Shown here in pieces: positions 11,383 through 24,079 of a DNA stretch of 64,000 nucleotides. The stretch is from Nothophaeocryptopus gaeumannii (taxonomy: Eukaryota; Ascomycota; Dothideomycetes; Mycosphaerellales; Mycosphaerellaceae). The notes under the pieces were generated by a model. That model saw only the letters and a list, made by a program, of their open reading frames with translations, ran no database searches and had not been told where the DNA came from. Position 1 is the first letter of the stretch. Each line of letters starts with the position of its first letter. The translations under genes were made by a program, and so were the position numbers. Location of the stretch: assembly GCA_031771865.1 (NCBI GenBank), contig JASISA010000040.1, positions 186,001-250,000 of the forward strand. The letters run 5' to 3'.

Positions 11383-11391
11383 ATGCGCATA
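11313..11391 (+). repeat. 30 bp imperfect tandem repeat upstream of the deaminase ATG
   Basis: Two close copies with a 30 bp period (from 11313 and 11343) share ATCGCCATACTTGCG and then an AGGCT-TGTACT segment. A third, decayed copy starts at 11373 and runs across the ATG at 11383. The period is a multiple of three, so the in-frame reading repeats the IAILA motif. Confidence 0.7.
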
Positions 11392-12141
11392 CAACATACT
11401 CTCTTGCTTTCCCTGATACGGCTCGTAGCATGCCATGGCCATCATGTGCTCGAGGCAAGATCCCAAAAAGTCATCGCTGAGTCTCACTTGTCAATCAATG
11501 GCATACCATACAGCACAAGAGCCTACTGGATGCGACGAGCGAATCAAGCGCTTTCTGACCTGGTAACACCATGCCCGTTCGGAGCGTTTGGCACCGCCAT
11601 CGTACACCATACCGACAGCGACGGACTGGGTGAGCTCGTATGCATAGGAGCGAACTCCATAGCCTCTACGGGCAATCCTTCACTTCATGGTAAGTCTACC
11701 AACCACAAGGCCCGAGAGAGCCTGCGACTAAATACCAAGCTAGGCGAAATGGCAGCCATAAACAACTGCACCGCCGTTCTCACCGACCCAAAAGGACCCT
11801 ATAACCTCACAGCGAGCGCCGCTCAAGACGCCTTCGCCAGCCTCTCCCTCTACACGAACGCTGAGAGCTGTCCCATGTGCGCCTCCGCCATCCGATGGGC
11901 GGGCTTCAAAGAGTATATCTACGGGACATCCATAGACAAGCTCATCGAGAAGGGCTGGGGACAGATCCGCATCGATAGCATGGAGATTTTCAAGCAGAGC
12001 GTCGACTTGGGGACTGCGACGAAGTTGATCGGGGAGGTGCTCACGAATGAGACGGATCCGTACTTTTTGTGGCAGTATGATCCAGCCTATCCGTGTCCGC
12101 AAGGGTGCGAGAGGAAGGAGGGAAGCTGTGCGACTTCTTGA
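11383..12141 (+). CDS. secreted cytidine/deoxycytidylate deaminase-family protein
   Basis: Zinc-dependent hydrolytic deaminases of this fold act on nucleosides or bases. Two exons, 11383-11689 and 11744-12141, give 234 residues. The 54 nt intron (GTAAGT to CTAG) splits the catalytic motif. Splicing restores H102-G103-E104, and the second zinc motif ESCPMCASAI supplies C145 and C148. Without splicing the frame stays open, with 18 extra residues inserted inside HGE. The N-terminus (MRIQHTLLLSLIRLVACHG) looks like a signal peptide, and possible N-glycosylation sites occur (NLTAS, NETDP), so the protein is probably exported. Secreted fungal members of this family are common but their substrate is not established. 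The start at 11383 is preferred because the upstream open frame lacks an ATG. Confidence 0.8.
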   Translation: MRIQHTLLLSLIRLVACHGHHVLEARSQKVIAESHLSINGIPYSTRAYWMRRANQALSDLVTPCPFGAFGTAIVHHTDSDGLGELVCIGANSIASTGNPSLHGKSTNHKARESLRLNTKLGEMAAINNCTAVLTDPKGPYNLTASAAQDAFASLSLYTNAESCPMCASAIRWAGFKEYIYGTSIDKLIEKGWGQIRIDSMEIFKQSVDLGTATKLIGEVLTNETDPYFLWQYDPAYPCPQGCERKEGSCATS

Positions 12142-12700
12142 GATAGTTTCGGTGCTGACTGATGAGGCCTATGGTGGCTGGTCAGCCTGAACAGCGCATT
12201 CTTCGGAACGAAAATCACCCAAAAAATCACCAAAAGCAAAGCCAAGCCTCTGGCATCACGCTATAAACGGTACTCACAAAGGTCAGCATCGATCGGAAAA
12301 CCATCAGAATCGGTCTGGAGTTCGAAATACTTGGAAATGTCGGTGGGCCTGCTGAGGCGTGGCTGTCCTCAGAAGAGGAAGCTTACTAGCTTCTACTTGC
12401 CTCACGACAGGGCTATACAGCAGCATGTCCTCAAAGACCAACTTCAGCGGCTCAAACTTCCATTGAGGACAAGATGGTAAGGTAGGTATAAGAATCTCAT
12501 CCTAGCCACTCTACCTTTCACTTTCCATCTCATAGCGTCCACAGCATTGCAGCATCCCATGCACAGCAAGCCGAACACAGAACCACCAACACCAGGTCGC
12601 AAGACGGGGATGTTACAGGTGCACTACATTACCTATTAGCATCTCCGAAGCATCGCGGGATACTGCGCCTTCCGGAACCAACCCGAGACCAGAAAACGCC
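12142..12700. other. intergenic, promoter of the acidic orphan gene
   Basis: No gene is supported in this 559 bp. It carries the deaminase 3' UTR and a leader of mixed composition. Confidence 0.4.
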
Positions 12701-13774
12701 ATGGGTAGTACAGAGAAGCTGTATAGGGGAAGCGACTTCACCTCACCTAATCACATAACAAATCTCACCAATATGGCGTCTCGCACCGAAACCGCCTACC
12801 AGGCCATCGACCAGGAGTCTACCGCCCTTCGAGATGGGAACCGCCAAGAGAGAGAGTTCGCCTGTCTCGCCTCCAATCTCCCCGCAAATGCGACAGACCA
12901 TGCCACGAAGAGCGAATTCCAACCTCTCCAAATCGACAGCGTGCTCGGAGGTTGGTCGGGTGTATTTGCTCCTCTTGAGCGAGAACACTCTCCGGCGGTT
13001 GTCGTCGACCATACATTCAGCGGCTTCTCTGATAGTTTTTTCCGGGATGACGAACAGGAGAAAGACGTAAAGGCCACAGGTGCAGAGACCTCACCTACCT
13101 CGCACGATCTCCACCCTGAAGTAGACGACGCTGGCCATGGATGCCAAGCCAGCACCCCTTTATCTCACCACGGCGACGGAGAGCAGCCAAGTGAGCTCTT
13201 CTCCTCACGGAAAGCCACTCACTCGTCGCCTCCAAACGACACTGCAGCCGAATGGGACCCCACCGCCTCCTACGCGGTATGTGCCCCAGAAGATCACGTC
13301 GAGTGGGTTAAACGCACCTTCTGGTGGAACGATGTCGACGTGAACGATTCCATTTCCATGTTTGACTGGAGGATGGGTTGGACCACCAACGAAGAGGACG
13401 AGGAGGAGATTTTGGATATTGTAGATATCGACGTGAGGGATACGGCGGGAAATGGGATTATGGAGAAGTGGGAGAGGAGAGCGAGGTTGGAGCGATGGGT
13501 GGTCGGTTTGCCGAAGGAGGAGATTCGAGATTTAGAGGAAGAAGATGCGAGTGATGCGGAGGAGTTCGGGTGTGGGATTGAGGAGTTTTGGATAGAAATG
13601 GAGCAGGCGCTAAGAGAGAGCGGAAAGATGTGGTTGCAGAGTGAAGAGTATCATCTCCCAAGGGAAGGGACTCAGTATGAGGACGACGGGGAGGTGTTTG
13701 AAGGGATTTTGGCAGATCTGGTGGCGAGGGAGGCGTGGTTGGAGGGAAACGTTGATATGCAGGGGAGGTGTTAG
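12701..13774 (+). CDS. acidic hypothetical protein
   Basis: A single long frame of 357 residues with a good start context (CGCCATGG). I do not recognise a domain. The first half is polar and Ser/His/Asp-rich, likely disordered. The second half is acidic with regularly spaced tryptophans: VEWVKRTFWWNDVDVNDSIS, FDWRMGWTTNEEDEEE, then EKWERRARLERWVVGLPKEE and an acidic helix-forming tail. This suggests a small alpha-helical domain preceded by a flexible arm. There is no signal peptide or membrane segment. The length and the absence of stops support a real gene, but no function can be inferred. The family is probably restricted to related fungi. Confidence 0.6.
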   Translation: MGSTEKLYRGSDFTSPNHITNLTNMASRTETAYQAIDQESTALRDGNRQEREFACLASNLPANATDHATKSEFQPLQIDSVLGGWSGVFAPLEREHSPAVVVDHTFSGFSDSFFRDDEQEKDVKATGAETSPTSHDLHPEVDDAGHGCQASTPLSHHGDGEQPSELFSSRKATHSSPPNDTAAEWDPTASYAVCAPEDHVEWVKRTFWWNDVDVNDSISMFDWRMGWTTNEEDEEEILDIVDIDVRDTAGNGIMEKWERRARLERWVVGLPKEEIRDLEEEDASDAEEFGCGIEEFWIEMEQALRESGKMWLQSEEYHLPREGTQYEDDGEVFEGILADLVAREAWLEGNVDMQGRC

Positions 13775-15052
13775 ATTGTTCAGAGATGAAGGGAGATGGA
13801 TATAATGATCTGAAGGGGTGCATTGACAAATATACCTCTTACGCGCTCTCATTCTCATTCACTCGCTCCACGGGCTGTTGTCTTTCGTGAACAGAAGGAA
13901 GGTGACGATGCTTGTCTCCACGATGGGGAGCGCTGTGGCATTCAGCAGCACTTCGAAGGACCGTGAGCGGAATGTGATGAGGGAACTGCGATGGATTGCC
14001 TGTATGTTGCGCGAAACGCAGTCTCATACTCACATGTACTTCCCCAGCGGTCTGCTTGTTCACTCATCGCATCAGATGTGGTCATTGCTCATGAATAGCC
14101 CTCGGGTTAATGATGTTCCGGGGATGACGCTAGAGGATGCAGGCTTTTGCTCTCATCATGTCTTCTTGCTCCCATGCGCTGCAATGCTGCATCCTCGTCG
14201 GTGAATATGACTGCTCTGGGTATCCCGTCTCTCCAATCGGCGGTGGTAAGCTATGCCACTTCCTCGGTCTTCCTGCATCCCTGAGTCTCGTATACTCGGG
14301 ACGTGTGCAGCGAGGTGAGGTTCAGCGGCTGAGAGACGACGTTACGTGTATCGGCGCCCCTGACAGGGCGGTAAGCATGCTGTGCTTCAAGATCGATATT
14401 GATACGGGCAGATTGTCGGCAGTCCGAGGAGGCTGAAGGCTGTTGAAGGTTGTCCGGTGAAAGAACGAGGGTGAGAGGGGTGATGAGCGGGAAGTGGGCA
14501 TGTGGAGGGGCAATTCGACAGCCGAAGGTCCTCATGGTCCTCATCCCACTCCCTCCAATCACACCGACGCCATCTACAACACTCTCCTGGCAACGACGTG
14601 GCCGTCGGGACTGTTCACCCACTTGATTGATTTGGATCTGTTGGAGAAGGCCGTGGCTGCTCCCGATGCGCGTAGTTGAGACGGCAAGACGCGGCGAGTC
14701 GAGGTAGTCTACGATACAGCCCGCGGTAGAGATACGGACGACTACTCAACCACCATGCCGCTCAACTAGACCAGAGTCGAAGACGCTTGCTGCACGATCC
14801 TCTTCTTACTACAAGCCTTCCAGGACAACGATATATACCCTGTCGGTCCACCTGTCAGGAGGCTTGCACATCAAGCTGCAGTTGGACGGATAAATCCTAC
14901 CACAGCTTGTTAGTACTCACTTACTCCTTCCCTGCAACCTCACCATGCACCAGGTTCACATGCACGCTGAGGACGATTCGCCTGACACTATTGCTCCAGC
15001 ACCTTAACGATCAGACTCTCCGCTCGAGCACCAGTACCATACGACCAACACC
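13775..15052. other. intergenic, no supported gene
   Basis: About 1.3 kb. Short overlapping frames occur on both strands (for example 14251-14622 minus) without family resemblance or consistent splice joins. The last few hundred bases are C/T-rich and look like the leader of the galactose-1-phosphate uridylyltransferase gene. Confidence 0.4.
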
Positions 15053-16362
<1,310 letters not shown>

Positions 16363-16720
16363 GCAGCAGAACAGGAAGCCGACGAAAGCGATTAGAGGGA
16401 GGAGCAGACGGCGTGCATCACGTACCTATCATCCGATTGTTATGTGGATTATGTTAAACATGGGCACATGGAAGCATTTACTGCGGCATAGAGCAGCTCG
16501 CATCTGGGCTAGATGGCTCCGAGAGCAGAGCTGCTCGTGGGAATTCACATTTGCCGCAAAGTGAGACATGGGTAGAGTGATCACTTTTAGAATCATCTGG
16601 CTCACAGAGCACAGGACACCATGAATCTGTTGCTGGGCATCGTCCTATTCCTTCGCCAAGATCCTCTTTCTCCTTCGAAGTGCTCATGGTTTTCACCGAG
16701 CTCCCCCTTCTCCAGGTCTC
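16363..16720. other. intergenic between convergent galT and HPPD
   Basis: A 358 bp terminator region shared by two convergent genes. Nothing else is visible. Confidence 0.4.
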
Positions 16721-18403
<1,683 letters not shown>

Positions 18404-19156
18404 ATGTTTCCAAGGCAGATGTCAAAGGCGGATTCCAAGGTCCTGGCGCAGGTCTTTGATCCGGAGAGTGCACCGACAAGGGCGGAAGTTATCGTCGACC
18501 CAGATTTACCCACCGATTGACTGATCCAAGATCCAGCAACGCTCAGCCGATTGAAGCTCCGAGAGAAAGAGGCCATATCCATCATCGAGCGATTTGAGAC
18601 TGCGCCAGACTCTTCGAGGTCAAAGCAGGATGCATATTGCAATGCCCTGGCTATCCTGGACGGTCTCATTGGAGAACATCCTGAATACGCGTCTGCCAGG
18701 AATAACCGCGCGCAGCTCCGGAGATGGCGATTTGGTGACAGAAACACACTCTGTCAGAGAGAGATAGAGCAAGATCGGGAACGTCGAGATGCTGGAATGG
18801 CAATCATGGAAGATCTCAAGAGTTGCATAGCCATTGCATCACCTGCAAGATCGAACGATGCCGTCTCACCAGCACAAGGCCGCCTTCTTGCACAAGCGTA
18901 CACGCAGCTGGGTGCGCTCTACTTCGCCGCATACAAGGACTTAGACGCAGAGCTCGACCTGATTGCAACCGAGTTGGACGGATCTGCCTGGTCCAGGGAC
19001 CAATTTGAGGAAGAAGCCTCTCGATGCTTTCATCTGGGCGGATTGTTTGGCAACGAGGCTGCCAAGGCTTTGGCAGTCCATACAAATCCGCATGCAAAGT
19101 TGTGCGGCAGTATCGTCAAGGAGGCGATGCGGAAAGAGCTGGCCGCAGTACAATGA
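18404..19156 (+). CDS. TTC36-like tetratricopeptide protein, interrupted by an in-frame TGA
   Basis: One continuous frame from the ATG at 18404 to the stop at 19156 encodes about 250 positions but contains a TGA at 18518-18520 (codon 39). Both sides look coding: before it SKVLAQVFDPESAPTRAE and DPDLPTD, after it LIQDPATLSRLKLREKEA. TPR-like helices follow (YASARNNRAQLRRWR, LLAQAYTQLGALYFAAY). The C-terminus HTNPHAKLCGSIVKEAMRKE matches the conserved end of TTC36 (NP-A-LC-x-ML). No intron with an acceptable donor removes the TGA: only GTTATC and GTCGAC lie nearby. It may therefore be a nonsense allele, a sequencing error or programmed readthrough, the TGA being followed by CTG. There is no in-frame ATG for a long way after the TGA, so a shortened product would lose the first TPR part. 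Confidence 0.72.
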
Positions 19157-19205
19157 TGCGAGCGGCCATAGACCACGAAAGCAGTCTGATACTCCTGTCA
19201 TGATC

Positions 19206-19928
19206 TCAATTCCATCTGATACCGAACAGCCGACCCCGCTTGGCTTGCTCTCTGATCCCGTTTGAATTCTCCAGATAGTATCTCTGTTCACCGGGCACAT
19301 CCAGGGCAAGCAGTTCGTATTCGAAGTCCTCGCCCGGCCGTCGCGACATATGTAGGTTGACAGTCCCCTTAGCCTTCTTGCCTTCGACATAGAAATGCAT
19401 GTGCAGATGATCGACCCCAGCTTTATCCTTTTCAAGCCGACTCGCAATGGTTCTGTTCCGCGCCCATCGGCTCCAGCTTGGCTCTCCGTAGGCGTTGATA
19501 TCTCTCTTGTTTGACATGGTGTCTCCGGTCAGAATTTCTCGGCATTTCGCATCCGCTCTGACGCGATCTGCCGCTCGATTGAAGTATGCCGTCTTGCTGT
19601 CTCCGGAGAAGACCTCCAGCCACAGCACTGTCGCAACTGCTCCTGTAAGTCCTATGCCAAGGAGGACTATGCCTAGGTTGAATGACTGCTGTGTTGTTCG
19701 CGCCGCCTTTTCTCCCAGTGATAGATCTTTCCAAGGCACTGCTCCAGTGTCGTTGACCACTGTTACCGCTTTTCGTCGGGAGGCGGCCTTGTCGTTCGGT
19801 AGTGAAGAGGTCGTGGCATGTCGCGTCTGGGAGCTGGCCGTGTTGGTGATGGCAGGTGTCGCCTTTTGGCAAGTGTGTAATGCTGGTAGCTGCTTGGCTA
19901 TAGCGAGCCTCGCTACACGTTCCAACAT
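19206..19928 (-). CDS. tim21: mitochondrial import inner membrane translocase subunit TIM21
   Basis: TIM21 links the TOM and TIM23 complexes and joins the presequence translocase to respiratory-chain complexes. The 240-residue protein starts with an amphipathic, Arg/Lys-rich presequence (MLERVARLAIAKQLPALHTC). A single membrane segment follows (FNLGIVLLGIGLTGAVATVL), then the intermembrane-space domain with GEPSWSRWARNRTIASRLEK, DHLHMHFYVEGKKAKGTVNL and RRYPGED-like sequence (RRPGEDFEYELLALDVPGE). The open frame extends 128 codons upstream without a plausible start; the ATG at 19928 gives the expected targeting sequence. It is convergent with the TTC36-like gene (49 bp apart) and divergent from the coiled-coil gene at 20152. 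Confidence 0.93.
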   Translation of the reverse strand: MLERVARLAIAKQLPALHTCQKATPAITNTASSQTRHATTSSLPNDKAASRRKAVTVVNDTGAVPWKDLSLGEKAARTTQQSFNLGIVLLGIGLTGAVATVLWLEVFSGDSKTAYFNRAADRVRADAKCREILTGDTMSNKRDINAYGEPSWSRWARNRTIASRLEKDKAGVDHLHMHFYVEGKKAKGTVNLHMSRRPGEDFEYELLALDVPGEQRYYLENSNGIREQAKRGRLFGIRWN

Positions 19929-20151
19929 GCTTGCGAGAAGAGGCTCACGTGAAAGCGTGAGTGAATGAACAAGGGAAGAAAGGGAGAGGCACGAGATCTT
20001 GGACACTGGGAGAGGAGCTAAGAAGCTTTCCGCCAGGTGGGGCTCGTATGGCTTGGCATAATGTTTTGAAGTAGCCACTCTCGACTTCCATTCAACATCA
20101 CCTTTCCCTTTCCTCAACAAACAACGACCGACAGAGACGGCCAGCTCCACA
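19929..20151. promoter_or_regulatory. short divergent promoter between TIM21 and the coiled-coil gene
   Basis: Only 223 bp separate two divergent start codons, so the genes must share promoter DNA. The half next to 20152 is C/A/T-rich (CTTTCCCTTTCCTCAAC), a usual fungal leader. Confidence 0.45.
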
Positions 20152-21696
20152 ATGCCGCCTCCGCATATGCAGCATCTGCTGCGCGTGTTGCAGGAGCGGG
20201 AGATCCCGTTGGGCGAAGACGACGTTGGCTGGACATTCGAAGGCATGAAAATGCGTGATGATGCAGCCGCTTGGGTGAAGGAATACCTGCAGCCGGCAAC
20301 TCTTCTTAGCAAAGACGAGCTAGAGTTCTACGAGAGGCATGGTATCTCCTCAAAGACATCAGGCGTCCCATCTGGCAGGCCGCTCACCGATGCCGAATTC
20401 GAGGCCGCCATTGATTCCCTGGAGTCTAGCACTGCGGCTATCGAGAAACAATGTCGCATACTAGACCAGCAAAAGCGCGCCTTACAGAACATTCAGTCCA
20501 AGAATTCAAGAGCGTCATCTCAGGCGTCAAATCAAGAAACCCGTCTGGCCAAGTTTGGACGCGAGAAAGCTCAACTGGACTTCGACATCGACGACCTGTC
20601 ACAAGCTTTGAAAAGCAGTCTGCGCAATGCTCTCAAGCAGGCAGATGCCACCACCAGCAGCTTCTCCGGCAATACCGATCGCTTGTTGGAGAAGGATGAC
20701 AGACTGCTGGACGGCTTGCAGAAGCTCTTGCCAAGACTATCTGATCCCTCTCACGGCAAGGATGAGGCAGCTGAAGTAGAACGTCTTTGCTCAACGCTGG
20801 CCGCGTTGTCAGTTAAGGAGATTCAAACACGCCTTGATCGAGTCTATCGGGACAGCCTCCTTGAGTACAGCCGTCGGGATGCACCTGAAAAGGAGCTTTC
20901 TGAGCAGCAGCTGAAGCAACGTGAGACCATGCATGCTGAGCTCGAGGAGTTGCGTGGCGAGATTGATGGCTTGGTTGGAATCGTCGTTGACAATCAGCAC
21001 CGCAAGCCCTTGAAGCACGGCATGCTGGCAGCTCGAGCAGACTCACAGACTCAGAAAACGAAATGGGCGGAATATACTGTCTCTGCACTGGCGTACATGG
21101 CAGCTAGATTGGAAGCTACAGCCGATCACGTTCAGCAATGCCACTCACATGGTGGTGCAATTCGAGCCATATCCGGCACTCTGGACAATACAGTAGTCGT
21201 CGAGCAAGCGAAGGCGGGCGCTAATGCACCGTCCACTCCAATCGCCGAGAAGACTGGTGGAAAGGGGCTTAAGCCTCTCAGATTGGTACAGGCGAACCTT
21301 TCCGAAGTGCAGGACCCTGCGCTGCCGTTCTTGAGGGAGCAGGACATTTGTGTAACTGAGAATACAAGAATGTCGGATGTGCTCGAGGCGACTGCTCGCG
21401 AGCGGAGGACAAAACTTGCAATCCTCAGCAAATCCACGGAAGAAACTATTTCGGAAGCAATCGCGCACTCGCTTTCCAAGACCGATGCCGACACACAGGC
21501 GCTTCTCGGCGCGGTCTACGCGCACTCGAAATATGAACGCTTGACGACCGTGGACAGCGATGTCCAGGCAGCCACAGATGTTCTGGAAAGTGAGACTCAA
21601 GATCTAGGCGCGCAGATGCGAGAGCTGGACCTGGACGCCATCGCGAAAGCTGTACGGACCAATCAAGCCAGGGTGGTACAGAAGCTGATCGCGTGA
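20152..21696 (+). CDS. coiled-coil protein, probable augmin (HAUS) subunit 3-like
   Basis: A single-exon, 514-residue protein, almost entirely helical and charged. The N-terminal segment (VGWTFEGMKMRDDAAAWVKE, then LLSKDELEFYERHGI) resembles the opening of HAUS3, where a small globular helix set with a conserved Trp precedes the coiled coils. Long heptad-rich stretches follow at about residues 80-180 and 210-300. Augmin recruits gamma-tubulin to spindle microtubules and is present in filamentous ascomycetes but not in yeasts. There is no membrane segment or catalytic motif. An alternative is another microtubule or kinetochore coiled-coil protein; the assignment rests on the N-terminus only. 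The start context is good (CCACAATG). Confidence 0.55.
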   Translation: MPPPHMQHLLRVLQEREIPLGEDDVGWTFEGMKMRDDAAAWVKEYLQPATLLSKDELEFYERHGISSKTSGVPSGRPLTDAEFEAAIDSLESSTAAIEKQCRILDQQKRALQNIQSKNSRASSQASNQETRLAKFGREKAQLDFDIDDLSQALKSSLRNALKQADATTSSFSGNTDRLLEKDDRLLDGLQKLLPRLSDPSHGKDEAAEVERLCSTLAALSVKEIQTRLDRVYRDSLLEYSRRDAPEKELSEQQLKQRETMHAELEELRGEIDGLVGIVVDNQHRKPLKHGMLAARADSQTQKTKWAEYTVSALAYMAARLEATADHVQQCHSHGGAIRAISGTLDNTVVVEQAKAGANAPSTPIAEKTGGKGLKPLRLVQANLSEVQDPALPFLREQDICVTENTRMSDVLEATARERRTKLAILSKSTEETISEAIAHSLSKTDADTQALLGAVYAHSKYERLTTVDSDVQAATDVLESETQDLGAQMRELDLDAIAKAVRTNQARVVQKLIA

Positions 21697-24079
21697 GAGC
21701 TCCATGGACATGGCAAAGCTGGTTAGCTAGGAGCCAGGAACAGGATCTCAGTACGCCTGTCCGTGACGTCTCTCTTGGCTATAAGCTGTGCAAGAACTTC
21801 CTGAATGGGTCAATTGCGACTTATTTCATGTGTACGTCGCACATCATGCTACATACGCGTCGATCACAACTTTGATTCAACAACAAACTCTACCGCCCGC
21901 AGAGCATGTCGAACAGTATCGAGTTGCGGGATTCTGAGTTCGATGACATTCGCTGAAGCCCACACGTGCATGCTTCGGATTGCTACCCACACCAATTTGA
22001 GACATGCTAAAATTCGGAAAATTGATTCCTACGGGTGTCGCGTGCTATGCCATATCGTTCCCATCGGCGGCAGCACTGTCAAGAGCATGCGACAGAGGAA
22101 TAATCTGTTCGACCGTTGTTGTGTGACTTCTGGTCGACAGCGGCTGTCGTTTGTGGATATTGAATCTCAAGCTTTAATTGCCTACATGGCAGACTTCGAA
22201 ACGGCGAACTATTTCTGCAACCTGTCGCAGGTATTTCGAGTACCTAACAAGTTTCGACCAGAGTCTGTGGCATGCACAAGGTCTCTTCATACCACCGACT
22301 TCATTATTCTATGCAGACCGGGGCGCAAGATTCGCAACGCGTCCTTTCCGCGTTGCGGTCGCGTTGCGGTGTGCGCACCTGCAACCTTTCACATGCCAGC
22401 CATCTCTGCACTCAATGCGATCGCCATATCATGTACGCAGCACGTACTGTATCCTGAACTTATAGCTGCATACCGGCTAGCCAAATGCAGGTCTCTCACG
22501 ACCTAATTCGAGCGGCTATTTCGCCAGTAGCGGGCAGCCTTCAGGGCTCGCTCGAGCGGATGGCATGCCGCCTCCCACACCTAGCGACATTGCTCTATTC
22601 CAAATTGCGGCTAAGTGCAGCTCTACCCCGGATTCCTGCCTTGCACATTGCTCGGCAACAGACATGTCGACTCGCATTCTTGATGTACGACTCATGTATG
22701 AGAAGCATGCATAGTTGATCTGCCAAAGAGAAGACCGGGAAAAGGGAAGGGACTGGCGCACCTCAAAGTCAAAGACAGTCACGAGGACTCGCACTCAGGG
22801 TATACGGCACCATTGTTGATGCATCCTCACACATGCTGAAAGTGACCAAGATCAGGGCGTTCTTTGACGCGCACCGGAAGGTCGCACGGCCGCCCGCTGC
22901 CGAACTGGCTTCGACTGCGAACCAATGAAGACAGGGTCGCTCGGCTATTGGTTCGCTGACCTAATTGACGAAGCAAACACCAATCTGCCCATGGCTGATC
23001 GAAGCGAACGTGAGGCATTATTTTGTGCTCGCGCCTGGTGTGAATTTTCGTGGTCGAGATATACTCTGCCAAATGCTGGACTTCATATACCGGGATGGCT
23101 GGGACAAGGAAACACTCACACCTGTAAGTGCATGATGACCGCGTCCGCGGCATGGGAGATTTGGAGATCGCTGATGGCCGCTGCGGCGGCGTCAAGACCG
23201 AAATTGGGAGCTTTGATTTGCCAGGTACGATCAGACTGCGAGGTGCCTTGTGCTGCAACTCTGGGAGTGGTAGTGCTGGGCATCGAGCGCGGCGACGTTT
23301 GGATTCCCCAGGACGCACAGAGCTCTCCCCGCAATGATCGGCGGCCGTGGCAGGGAACTAGTGACCCCATGGGACTAGTGAGAGGTTTCACCTCACGCCG
23401 ACTCGCATCAGAACCTCCTTCCGTCCGTCCGTTAAAGCAACATCGCTGCGATGTACGGTGGAGTCGTTGTCCGTCGCGCAAAGGGCATGTCGTGCGAGAG
23501 CAGCTTGTGAAGTGCTACAGGCGGTGGTAGAGCTTTCGCTCAACGACAGACCTGCTATTCGCACGTCGGACGGACCCTGACCCGGAAATCGATCTTGAGC
23601 GACAGGCCGCAAACATCGCTTTGCTGTAAATCCGGACACCCAGCCATTTGGAGAGCCGCATGCATTGGATGTGCAGGAGGCTACTGTCCAGGTACGGCAG
23701 GAGCCATCCAACCGCAGCAACGGGTGCGGAGAGCATCATCCCTGTTTTGTATAGCTGTTTGGTGCTCCTGCACGCGGATAGGTTATGGCGTTGCGCATGG
23801 GACGTGTTGCGATGAAGCTTCGCTCGACGTTCGATGCTCCTGTGCTCCATGTTTGCGATGGCGCCGTTGTGAGTACTGAAGGATTGGCCTAGGTCCCGGC
23901 ACTATGTGCGGAGCCGTGACTATGGTACAGAGTAATAAGATGGACAGGTCGCCCTGCTCACACCCTGCTCGATTTGAGCGTCCCCCTCTGCTGCTGTTGG
24001 AACTATCATCTCGACGGCATCAACAGCGACCAGAGCTTGAGTCCATCAGCATATCTATCCAGGCACCCAGACCGTCACC
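21697..24079. other. 2.4 kb gene-poor intergenic region
   Basis: Several frames of 60-233 codons occur on both strands (largest 21805-22506 plus and 22925-23530 plus). None has a recognisable domain, compatible splice joins or sustained coding bias. I see no terminal repeats or transposase remnant. The last 80 bases form the leader of the acetate transporter. Confidence 0.45.

Noticed and set aside
18404..18551. intron removing the in-frame TGA of the TTC36-like gene
   Set aside because: The only GT sites (GTTATC, GTCGAC, GTGCAC) are poor donors and the joins do not keep the frame, while the sequence on both sides of the stop reads as conserved protein.
21805..22506. 233-codon plus-strand frame in the gene-poor region
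   Set aside because: Composition is Cys/Arg/Ser-rich with no domain and no intron pattern; it looks like chance in unconstrained DNA.
22925..23530. 201-codon plus-strand frame
   Set aside because: No similarity that I recognise and competing frames on both strands; the residue pattern is not protein-like.
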